Below the pieces are notes generated by a model. The model saw nothing but the letters and a program-made list of their open reading frames with translations. It had not been told where the DNA came from and searched no databases. The translations under genes were made by a program, and so were the position numbers. From contig JAHAAN010000010.1 in NCBI GenBank assembly GCA_018376855.1, positions 1 to 24,544 on the forward strand: DNA of 24,544 bases, given 5' to 3'. This document shows, piece after piece, positions 15,455-23,571 of this stretch (within the stretch, counting starts at the first letter, position 1; every line of letters begins with the position of its first letter). The stretch comes from Clostridiales bacterium (lineage in GTDB: Bacteria > Bacillota > Clostridia > Christensenellales > QALW01).

Positions 15455-17314
15455 TTACACAGCTTTTTCAGAAGCGCTTTTTTTCACTAAAAGCATACGC
15501 ATAGAATTAAGAATTGCGATCACTGCAACGCCCACGTCGGCAAATACTGCCTGCCACATGCCTGCCATCCCTAATGCGCCCAAAACCAGCACGGCGAGCT
15601 TAACCGCCAGCGCGAACACGATGTTTTCCTTTGCGATCCGCACGGTTTTGCGCGCGATCCGGACGGCGGAAGGAAGTGAGGAAGGCGTATCGTGCATCAA
15701 AACGATATCGGCCGCGTCGATTGCTGCATCGCTGCCGAGCGCTCCCATTGCAACGCCGATATCCGCGCGGGACAGCACCGGCGCGTCGTTTATGCCGTCG
15801 CCCACAAATGCGAGCGTGCCGCCGTGCTTTTGCGCCAATAGCGTCTCCACGCAGGATACTTTGTCTAACGGCAGAAGCTCGGCATGCACTTCGTCCATAT
15901 GCAGCCGGGCGGCTACCTGTTCCGCGCCTGCGCGGCGATCTCCGGTGAGCATGACGGTCTTTGCTGCGCCCAAGCGTTTCAGCTCCAGCATACAGCGTTC
16001 GGCATCGGGTTTGACGGTGTCGCTGATAAGCAGGAAGCCTTTATAATTCCCGTCTACCGAAATATATACGGCGGTGCCGCCCTCCGGAGCCTGCGCGGGC
16101 TCGATGCCGTTTTCCCACATCAGCTGTGCGCTGCCCGCCAAAATTTTTTGGCCGGATACGACCGCGCTAACGCCCTTTCCGGCAATCTCGGAAATGTCGG
16201 AAACGAACGAGCGGTCGGGTTCTTTTCCGTACGCCGCCAGCACTGAACGCGCGATCGGGTGCCCGGAGCGTGCTTCCGCATGCGCTGCAAGGCGCAGCAG
16301 CTCCGATTCTTTGCAGCCCTCCGCGTGGATTTCCGTTACGGTAAATTCTCCCTTGGTGAGCGTGCCTGTTTTATCAAATACTGCGATCTCTAGCTTTGAA
16401 AGCGCATCCAGATAATTGCTGCCTTTCACCAAAACGCCGATTTTGGAAGCGGCTCCGATTCCGCCGAAAAATGCGAGCGGTACGCTGATAACAAGCGCAC
16501 ACGGGCAGGAAATGACCAAAAATGTCAGCGCGCGCGCCAGCCAAACCGAAAACGCATCGCCGGTAAACAGCGGCGGAAGCACGCATAAGGCGGCGGCGCA
16601 AATAACAACGGCAGGCGTGTAAACCTTCGCGAAGCGCGTAATAAAATTTTCCGTACGGGCTTTTTTATTTCCGGCATTTTGCACCATATCGAGAATCTTG
16701 CTGGCGGTAGACTCCTCAAACGGCTTTGTTACGCGTACCGTGAGTACGCTGTCCAACACGGTGCAGCCGCTGAGCACACTGTCGCCCAGAGATACGCGCC
16801 GCGGCGTGGGTTCGCCCGTAAGCGCGGAGGTATCTAACAGCGCGGAGCCGCCCTCTACCGTTCCGTCAAGCGCAATGCGCTCGCCGGGGCGAACAAGAAT
16901 GCACTGTCCGGCTTCGATCTCAAAGGGATCAACCTCCCGCTCCTCGCTGCCGTCAAGCAGCGTTGCGCGGTCGGGACACAGCGCCATGAGGCTTTCGATG
17001 GACGTGCGCGAGCGATTGACCGCATAGCTTTGAAACAGCTCGCCCACCTGATAGAACAGCATAACGGCTACGGCTTCAGAATATTCGCCCAAGGCAAACG
17101 CGCCTACTGTTGCAAGACACATTAGAAAGTTTTCGTCAAACACCTGCCCGTGCAGGATATTTCGCCCCGCTTTAAACAGCACATCGTAACCGATTATCAG
17201 GTATGCCGGCACAAATAAAAGCAGCCGCCACGGTGTTTCAGGCAGGAATAACGCTGCTGCAAAGAGTACGGCGCTCAAGCCCAGCCGGATGAGTGTTTTT
17301 TTATATTTCCCCAT
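15455..17314 (-). CDS. Zn2+/Cd2+/Pb2+-type P1B ATPase lacking an HMA domain
   Basis: A 619-residue heavy-metal P-type ATPase. Motifs in order: membrane helices near 8-47 and 62-93, the actuator TGEP at 166-169, SCPCAL at 269-274 in the metal-binding helix, the phosphorylated DKTGT at 314-318, the HP pair at 352-353 and GDGINDAP at 505-512. A Lys in the penultimate membrane segment (VKLAVLVLGALG, near 572) and an Asp in the last (FADVGVA, near 593) match the P1B-2 (ZntA/CadA) metal site. Export of Zn, Cd or Pb is therefore likely. The ATG at 17314 has AGGAGGG just upstream and was preferred to a frame start at 17461 whose extra 49 residues look unrelated. The usual N-terminal HMA domain is absent, and no separate HMA gene or ArsR/MerR-type regulator is visible upstream, where the sequence character changes. 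Confidence 0.93.
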   Translation of the reverse strand: MGKYKKTLIRLGLSAVLFAAALFLPETPWRLLLFVPAYLIIGYDVLFKAGRNILHGQVFDENFLMCLATVGAFALGEYSEAVAVMLFYQVGELFQSYAVNRSRTSIESLMALCPDRATLLDGSEEREVDPFEIEAGQCILVRPGERIALDGTVEGGSALLDTSALTGEPTPRRVSLGDSVLSGCTVLDSVLTVRVTKPFEESTASKILDMVQNAGNKKARTENFITRFAKVYTPAVVICAAALCVLPPLFTGDAFSVWLARALTFLVISCPCALVISVPLAFFGGIGAASKIGVLVKGSNYLDALSKLEIAVFDKTGTLTKGEFTVTEIHAEGCKESELLRLAAHAEARSGHPIARSVLAAYGKEPDRSFVSDISEIAGKGVSAVVSGQKILAGSAQLMWENGIEPAQAPEGGTAVYISVDGNYKGFLLISDTVKPDAERCMLELKRLGAAKTVMLTGDRRAGAEQVAARLHMDEVHAELLPLDKVSCVETLLAQKHGGTLAFVGDGINDAPVLSRADIGVAMGALGSDAAIDAADIVLMHDTPSSLPSAVRIARKTVRIAKENIVFALAVKLAVLVLGALGMAGMWQAVFADVGVAVIAILNSMRMLLVKKSASEKAV

Positions 17315-17486
17315 AAAGCACAGCCCTCCTTTTGCCGTATCAGGAAACGATTCGGATACCGAGTTACGAATTGCCGCCCGGAACCGTCCATTAAGAACCT
17401 GACAACGACACGAACATACGTATGTGCTATGGATATGCAAATTCAGAGAGTTTGGTTTCATTAATGGCTGTGCCTGCTCGTCCGAG

Positions 17487-17523
17487 AATTGCTTGTATTT
17501 GGCCGGTAAAATTCCTTGTATTT
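17487..17523. repeat. Pair of 14-bp direct repeats, 23 bp apart
   Basis: AATTGCTTGTATTT at 17487-17500 and AATTCCTTGTATTT at 17510-17523 match at 13 of 14 bases, and each is followed shortly by a GGC-containing segment. Tandem units of about two helical turns are seen at the ends of IS21-type elements and in operators. No istA/istB or other transposase is present in the window, so an IS end is only a guess. Confidence 0.45.
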
Positions 17524-17727
17524 AGTGGCACAATAAAATTACGGGAAAGATATTTAATTGCGAATTCGTGATTCGATTTCTAATTTTATGTTTTAGACAG
17601 GAACCAGATAGCAGAAGAACCGTGCAAAAAGAACACGGCTTAATTGCCCGTTAAAGTGCTACATCCCGTTATCGAGGTTACTCTTATCATACAACTGAAT
17701 CTTGTTGTGCCGGTCTAAGCAGACGAC

Positions 17728-17764
17728 AGAAAAATAAGCTTGGATCAATGCGCACATTGATCCA
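17728..17764 (-). terminator. Terminator-like hairpin, leftward
   Basis: TGGATCAATG (17741-17750) and CATTGATCCA (17755-17764) form a perfect 10-bp stem around CGCA. On the minus strand it is followed by AGCTTATTTTTC. The U-rich tract begins about 5 nt after the stem, so this is a plausible but not ideal intrinsic terminator for leftward transcription coming from the region of the broken frames. Confidence 0.5.
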
Positions 17765-17819
17765 GAGGTCATCACGTTATTATCCAATTTATGAGAACTT
17801 CATAGCCGGAAGAATGCGG

Positions 17820-18560
17820 GCTAACGCGATGAACATAATACATCCGAAAGCCAAAACATCGGCATCTTATCAGGGAAATATGTTCGGTGAGTGATATTAT
17901 AAATGGATATTTCGTCTTTTTGTTTCCAAAAGAGACCGAATCTGAGACATAGTACTATCCCCATTCATCCGCTTTTGATAATATCCAAACGATGATTTCC
18001 AATCCAATCTCCCGACTTTTGCCGATTCTGTTCATAATGACAGACAAATATTTACGACGATCATCAACGATTAATATTTCGCAACTTTTATATGTTCGAG
18101 TTCTTCGTCGCCCAAGCAATCGTCCGGGATGTTTATCATACACTGATGACAATATTTTTAGTTTCATTCCAGTTGGAATATCGAAATGAGGCGTAATGCA
18201 TTATTTTGTCGCCAATATTAACTTCAGTGCCAGTGAAGCATTTATTAATTTGTCGGTCAAAACGTTCGTGGTCGATAATCATCTCCTCATCGACTACATT
18301 GCATTTCAATGAAAGACCGACCGCGCCCAAAGGTGTATTGGTCATCTCAGGTGAAGCCGCAAGATCGAAAAAAACTGCGGCATGACGGTGAGTTCACGAC
18401 GTGAGCAGAGGTTCCCAATAGAGTTATTTATTGCGGTACATACCAATACAAAAATACTGAAAAACAACACAATAATACGCTCCAGAACGAAGGTGACGAT
18501 GAGGTAATTCCAATTCTTCCTAACCCAGCTTTTTATGCCGTTTTTCAGCATTTCAGACAA
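17820..18560 (-). pseudogene. Decayed reading frames, possibly remnant of a Bacteroidota FtsX/MacB-type ABC permease
   Basis: Three short minus-strand frames follow each other with small overlaps: 18560-18342, 18345-18136 and 18167-17955. A further open stretch near 17960-17835 lies in another frame. The first begins with a basic amphipathic segment and one strong membrane helix (near WNYLIVTFVLERIIVLFFSI). The second can be read from codons just upstream of its ATG and contains TPLGAVGLSLKC. The last contains IVLCLRFGLFWKQKDEI. The order (N-terminal helix, soluble part, FW..Q...E near the next helix) recalls the FtsX-like permeases common in Bacteroides. The match is from memory and weak, and the total length is far below the usual 750-800 residues, so internal deletion would be needed. 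Chance frames in AT-rich DNA remain possible. Confidence 0.28.
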
Positions 18561-19033
18561 ATGAAAATAGGCATAAGAGCTAATTAAGAACTATTTGCGG
18601 ATCGTCCTTTCCCGCTTTGAAGCGTTAGATCGACATACCTTCGTCCGAAAGTTCCATAGCGCAGGGATCCGAGGCAGACCTCACTGCCAAACGGCACCTT
18701 ACACCTCTATCGCACCGCATCACTCTCCAGCGGATCGGCCGCCAACACACAACAGGCGTGGACGTGAATACGGCCGGACACTCCGGATCGAAACCGTCGT
18801 ATTCGATTGCTCACGGTCGATATCGACGTTGCAGAACCATGGCCGGAGCTTGACAGGACTGATTTCCGCCCCTATCTTGCCCGTGTTGATGCTGCTTCTC
18901 TTCAGCGAAATATGTATCTCATCAAGTCTGTAAGGGCTGTACCCTCTTTTTTCCTTTCATGTAGCAAACGTACGGCAGAACAGCCTCAGGAGAGTTATAC
19001 CGTACTCGTACGATCAGTCCTTCTGCCGTTAAG
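18561..19033. other. Intergenic stretch downstream of gltB, no gene recognised
   Basis: Plus-strand frames at 18595-18933 and 18807-19037 are open, but their products are low in protein-like pattern, have no ribosome site and match nothing I know. No tRNA or rRNA is visible. Bacteroidota gltB is often followed by gltD in the same direction, but none of the gltD motifs is seen here in any frame. Confidence 0.5.
18972..19029. repeat. 9-bp inverted repeat just after gltB
   Basis: ACGGCAGAA at 18972-18980 is the exact reverse complement of TTCTGCCGT at 19021-19029, with 40 bp between. The nearer arm is only 4 bp from the gltB stop codon. No T-tract follows on the minus strand, so simple intrinsic termination is doubtful. 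It might mark the base of a longer RNA stem or the edge of a rearrangement. Confidence 0.4.
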
Positions 19034-22000
19034 CTAATAATCCCGTTCGACACGGGCGATTTTGGAATTGAGTTGCTCGATCCGCTCGTCGTGCAATACT
19101 TTTTTGTATTCGATCGGCATGACCTTGATGAACTGGTCCGCGTATATGCTCCAATTGTCGAGTATGCGCTGCGCCAACGGGCTTCCGGTATGGCGAAGAT
19201 GTGCCGTGATGAGGCTGTGCAGTTCGTGTATGTCGGCCGCTTCTTCGCCCGCGAGTGTCAGTTCGACCATCTCCATGTTACAGAAAAAGTCGAAATTACC
19301 GTCGCGGTCCCACACATAAGCTATTCCTCCACCCCACCCGGCCGCGAAGTTGCGGCCTGTCGGCCCGAGGATTACAGCGCGGCCGCCGGTCATATACTCG
19401 CACCCGTGGTCACCGACCCCCTCGACGACAGCTACCGCACCGCTGTTACGGACACAAAACCGCTCGCCCACCTGACCGTTGATGTACACTTCGCCAGCCG
19501 TAGCCCCGTAAAGCAACGTATTGCCGGCGATGATGTTCTCTTCCGGGGCGAATGTGGAACCCTGCGGGGGGCGCACGACGATCTTTCCGCCCGAGAGCCC
19601 CTTGCCGAGGTAGTCGTTCGCATCGCCTTCGAGCGCGAAGGTTACGCCTTTTTCGAGGAAAGCACCGAAACTCTGTCCGGCCGAGCCGTGGAATGCGATC
19701 CGTATCGTCTCGTCAGAGAGCCCTGCGGCTCCGTAACGCCGGGCGATCTCGCCCGAAAGCATCGCTCCTACCGAACGGTCCGTGTTACGAATCGGCATAT
19801 CGAGATGTACCGGCATGGCTGCCGTAAGGGCCGGACGGGTCAGCGAGATCAGAGACAGGTCCTCGACTCTTTCGAGCCCATGGTCCTGTACGGCAGTACG
19901 GCGTAATGCCCGATCGTCATCTGTCCCCGGCGCAACCATCAGTCGTGCAAGATCTACCCGGACCGCTTTCGATCCCTCGGACCGGGAGCGTTCACCGAGC
20001 AGATCGGTACGCCCCACAATATCGTCGATCTTCTCGAAGCCCATCTCGGCCAAATATTCACGCACTTCGCGAGCAAGAAAGGTAAAGAAGTTGACCAGAT
20101 AGTCCGCATGGCCGCGGAATCGCTCGCGCAGTTTCGCATCCTGCGTAGCCACACCCATCGGGCAGGTGTTGAGATGGCACTCGCGCTTCATCACACATCC
20201 CAGCACGATCATTACGCTGGTGGCAAAACCGAACTCCTCGGCTCCGAGCAACGCACTGAGGATCACGTCGCGTCCCGTTTTGAGCTGTCCGTCTACCTGC
20301 AGGGAAACAAGACCGCGCAGGTTGTTGAATACAAGCGTCTGCTGTACCTCGGCAAGCCCCAGTTCGGGTGGCATCCCGGCATGGCGAATCGAACTGGCCG
20401 GACTGGCGCCCGTACCGCCTTCGCTACCGCTGATGAGGATCATGTCGGCCTTGGCCTTGGCCACGCCGGCGGCCACCGTCCCTACGCCCAATTCAGAAAC
20501 GAGCTTGACGCTGATACGTGCCGAAGGATTGACGTTCTTCAGGTCGAAAATTAGCTGTGCGAGATCCTCGATCGAGTAAATGTCGTGATGTGGCGGTGGC
20601 GATATAAGCGAGATGCCGGGAATCGAATGACGAGTGCGGGCGATCATCTTGTCGACTTTGAAGCCGGGCAGCTGTCCGCCCTCGCCGGGTTTAGCCCCTT
20701 GCGCCACTTTGATCTGTATCTCGTCGGCGTTTACCAAATATTCCGCGTTGACTCCGAATCGTCCCGAGGCCACCTGCTTGATCGCACTGCGGGCCGAAGT
20801 CCCGTCGGGACGCGTCTTGTAACGTTCCGGGTCCTCCCCCCCTTCACCCGTATTGCTGCGTCCGCCGATGCGATTCATCGCTACGGCGATCGCCTCGTGT
20901 GCCTCGCGACTGATCGAGCCGTACGATATAGCCCCCGATACGAAACGCCGCATAATTGCCTCCTCCGGCTCGACCCGCTCTATGTCGATCGGATTACGTC
21001 TGAAATCAAGCATGTCGCGCAGAAAAACGGGCGGGTGCTCATTGTCGGCGATATGCGTGTACTCCTTGAACTTGGCGTAGTCTCCCGTACGGGTGGATTG
21101 TTGGAGCCGGGAGATGGTCTGGGGGAACCATGCATGGTATTCGCCTCCTTTGCGGTATTTGTAGATACCGGTGTTTTCAAGCGGCGCACCCTCCATCGTC
21201 TCTGCGCCGAAACCCCGCGCATGGGCGGCCAGCGCCTCGGCAGTGATGTCTTCGATGCCAATTCCCGCGATCGGAGACACTCCGCCCCCGAAATAGCGGT
21301 CAAGCACTTCCTGTGCCAGGCCCAATGTATTGAATAGTTTGGCCCCGCGATAGCTGCGGATCGTGGAGATACCCATCTTCGACATGATCTTGAGCATTCC
21401 CTTGTTGATCGCCTTGACATAATACTTCTCGGCCGTCGGGTAGTCGAGTTGTATCTCGCTCCGGCGTACCAAATCGTCCAACACACCGAAGGCCATGTAG
21501 GGGTTGACTGCACTCGCCCCGTAGCCGATGAGCAGGGCCACGTGCATTGTCTCGCATACCTCGCCGCTCTCGACGATCAGTGCGATCTGCGACCGTTTGC
21601 GTACTCCGATCAGGTAATGATGCACAGCCGAAAGAGCCAGCAGCGACGGGATCGGAGCCAGACGCTCGTTTACGCCCCGGTCGCTTATGATCACGTAGTT
21701 GTACCCCTCGTCCACGGCCCGCCCGGCCCGAAGACACAACTCTTCCACGGCCTGCTCCATGCCACGGCTGCCCGCGCCGGCCTCGAAAAGCATCGGTAGG
21801 GTTACGGTTCGGAACCGTTTATAGCGCAGGTTTCGTAGGATATCGAGCTCGGTGTTGGTGATGATGGGACTGGGCAGCTTGACCACTTTGCACATGCCGG
21901 GGCCTGGCTCGAGGATATTGCCGTTTACAGCTCCGATATAACTGGCCAATGACATGACCAATTCCTCGCGCAGCGGATCGATCGGAGGATTAGTCACCTG

Positions 22001-23548
22001 CGCGAACTGCTGGCGAAAGTAGTTGAACAATCGTTGGGGTTTCTCCGAGAGCACAGCGATTGGCGTATCGCTGCCCATCGAGGCCGTCGGTTCCGTGCCG
22101 TGCAAGCTCATCGGCTTAATGATCCGTTCGATATCCTCCGCGCTATATCCGAATACGCGTAGCATGCGATCGAATCCCTCCACGGCGTGCGTTACGTGCC
22201 GTCCCGAAGCGATCGTACCGAGGATTACCCGGTTCTTCTCGAGCCATTCCAAATAAGGGTGCTCCGCTGCGAGCGCCGCTTTGATTTCGGCATCCTGCAG
22301 AATACGTCCCTGCTCGGTATCCACCATCAGTATCTTGCCAGGGCGCAGACGTCCCTTCTCTCGAATCTGCGAGGCATCGAATCCCATTACGCCGGTCTCG
22401 GAGGCGATGACCATGGTCTCGCTTTTGGTGATCAGGTATCGTGCCGGACGCAGGCCGTTTCGATCGAGCATACCGCCCGCGTAGCGGCCGTCCGAAAAAA
22501 TGACGGTCGCCGGGCCATCCCATGGCTCCATCCAAATACTGTGGTATTCATAAAAACTTTTCAACTCGGCGGGAAGCGGATTCTTGTCGTTGTAACTCTC
22601 AGGTACGAGCATGGCCAGCGCATGTGGCAACGACATGCCCGAACGGACGAAAAATTCCAGTACGTTATCGAACGACGCGCTGTCGCTCATTCCCTCTTCG
22701 ACGATCGGACTGATCCCTTCTACGGTTCCCAGCACCTCAGAGTGCAGTAGTGGCTCGCGTGTCTGCATCCACGCCCGGTTACCCTGTATGGTATTGATCT
22801 CGCCGTTGTGACCAATCATCCGGAAAGGTTGGGCTAACTCCCATGTCGGAAAGGTGTTGGTGCTGAAACGTGAATGGACCAGCGCCATCCCGCTTGTGAA
22901 ATAGGGGTTCACCAGATCGGGAAAGTAACAGCGCAACTGGTGCGAGGTGAGCAACCCCTTATAAACCATCGTGCGCGTGGAGAGGCTGGCGATGTAGCAA
23001 GCCATGCCTGCCTCGCGGGCCGCTCGGCCGATCTTCTTGCCCGCGATGTAGAGCTCGGTATCGAGCGCTGCCTGATCTTCGCTTCCCGTAATGAAAAGCT
23101 GTTTGATGGCCGGTTCACTACACCGCGCCTCGTCACTCAGAATCTCGCTGTTGACGGGTACATCGCGTACCGCCAGCAGGTCGAGCCCCTCGCGACCGAT
23201 CACCGATGCGGCCAGATCGAGACAAGCGGCACAAGCCGCCTGGTCTTTGGGCAGAAAGAGGACCCCCACACCGTATTTGCCCTTCTCGGGTACCGGAATT
23301 CCCTGCAGGAGGATGAACTCGTGCGGGATCTGAACCATCATTCCGGCTCCATCGCCTGTTTTGCTATCGGCACCCTCGGCCCCGCGATGGGCCATGTGTT
23401 CCAAAACCTGCAGTCCGTTTTCGACGATCTCGTGCGACTTTCCTCCCCCCACGTTGACCACCAGTCCCACACCGCACGCGTCATGCTCATAGGCCGGCCG
23501 ATACAATCCTTGCTTCGCCTGCCTCTGTCTATTTTGATTCATATCCAT
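19034..23548 (-). CDS. gltB: Glutamate synthase large subunit (GOGAT)
   Basis: A 1504-residue, apparently intact protein of normal family length. A short propeptide precedes Cys25 (EHDACGVGL), the expected N-terminal nucleophile of the class II glutamine amidotransferase domain. A central domain follows, then the FMN-binding synthase domain with SNTGEGGEDPERY, QVASGRFGVNAEYL, KPGEGGQLPG and SGSEGGTGASP. The 3Fe-4S cysteines lie in CVMKRECHLNTCPMG (C-x5-C-x4-C). The C-terminal part is the glycine-rich GXGXG beta-helix domain. The enzyme transfers the amide nitrogen of glutamine to 2-oxoglutarate, giving two glutamates. The ATG at 23548 or the next at 23542 may be used; the upstream DNA is A-rich without Shine-Dalgarno, as is usual in Bacteroidota. 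It is 23 bp downstream of the glutamine synthetase gene. No gltD follows. Confidence 0.96.
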   Translation of the reverse strand: MDMNQNRQRQAKQGLYRPAYEHDACGVGLVVNVGGGKSHEIVENGLQVLEHMAHRGAEGADSKTGDGAGMMVQIPHEFILLQGIPVPEKGKYGVGVLFLPKDQAACAACLDLAASVIGREGLDLLAVRDVPVNSEILSDEARCSEPAIKQLFITGSEDQAALDTELYIAGKKIGRAAREAGMACYIASLSTRTMVYKGLLTSHQLRCYFPDLVNPYFTSGMALVHSRFSTNTFPTWELAQPFRMIGHNGEINTIQGNRAWMQTREPLLHSEVLGTVEGISPIVEEGMSDSASFDNVLEFFVRSGMSLPHALAMLVPESYNDKNPLPAELKSFYEYHSIWMEPWDGPATVIFSDGRYAGGMLDRNGLRPARYLITKSETMVIASETGVMGFDASQIREKGRLRPGKILMVDTEQGRILQDAEIKAALAAEHPYLEWLEKNRVILGTIASGRHVTHAVEGFDRMLRVFGYSAEDIERIIKPMSLHGTEPTASMGSDTPIAVLSEKPQRLFNYFRQQFAQVTNPPIDPLREELVMSLASYIGAVNGNILEPGPGMCKVVKLPSPIITNTELDILRNLRYKRFRTVTLPMLFEAGAGSRGMEQAVEELCLRAGRAVDEGYNYVIISDRGVNERLAPIPSLLALSAVHHYLIGVRKRSQIALIVESGEVCETMHVALLIGYGASAVNPYMAFGVLDDLVRRSEIQLDYPTAEKYYVKAINKGMLKIMSKMGISTIRSYRGAKLFNTLGLAQEVLDRYFGGGVSPIAGIGIEDITAEALAAHARGFGAETMEGAPLENTGIYKYRKGGEYHAWFPQTISRLQQSTRTGDYAKFKEYTHIADNEHPPVFLRDMLDFRRNPIDIERVEPEEAIMRRFVSGAISYGSISREAHEAIAVAMNRIGGRSNTGEGGEDPERYKTRPDGTSARSAIKQVASGRFGVNAEYLVNADEIQIKVAQGAKPGEGGQLPGFKVDKMIARTRHSIPGISLISPPPHHDIYSIEDLAQLIFDLKNVNPSARISVKLVSELGVGTVAAGVAKAKADMILISGSEGGTGASPASSIRHAGMPPELGLAEVQQTLVFNNLRGLVSLQVDGQLKTGRDVILSALLGAEEFGFATSVMIVLGCVMKRECHLNTCPMGVATQDAKLRERFRGHADYLVNFFTFLAREVREYLAEMGFEKIDDIVGRTDLLGERSRSEGSKAVRVDLARLMVAPGTDDDRALRRTAVQDHGLERVEDLSLISLTRPALTAAMPVHLDMPIRNTDRSVGAMLSGEIARRYGAAGLSDETIRIAFHGSAGQSFGAFLEKGVTFALEGDANDYLGKGLSGGKIVVRPPQGSTFAPEENIIAGNTLLYGATAGEVYINGQVGERFCVRNSGAVAVVEGVGDHGCEYMTGGRAVILGPTGRNFAAGWGGGIAYVWDRDGNFDFFCNMEMVELTLAGEEAADIHELHSLITAHLRHTGSPLAQRILDNWSIYADQFIKVMPIEYKKVLHDERIEQLNSKIARVERDY

Positions 23549-23571
23549 GCGTTTTTCGCGTTACGTTTGCC

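Larger units (their letters stand above)
17315..17819. other. Non-coding junction stretch between the Firmicute-like and Bacteroidota-like parts
   Basis: No gene can be supported here. Past the ATPase ribosome site the base composition and codon flavour change: the GC-rich clostridial style stops, and mixed or AT-rich sequence without long frames begins. The stretch contains a 14-bp direct repeat pair and a terminator-like hairpin. A small CATACGTATG palindrome lies near 17420-17430. The point where the two source sequences meet is most likely between about 17325 and 17490, judged by eye. Confidence 0.45.

Noticed and set aside
17315..17461. 49-codon N-terminal extension of the P1B ATPase, containing two cysteines
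   Set aside because: Not an HMA domain (no GMxCxxC pattern or ferredoxin-like pattern); the ATG at 17314 has a perfect ribosome site.
18595..19037. Plus-strand frames of 112 and 76 codons downstream of gltB
   Set aside because: No ribosome site, no recognisable motif, and they overlap each other in different frames in a region with irregular composition.
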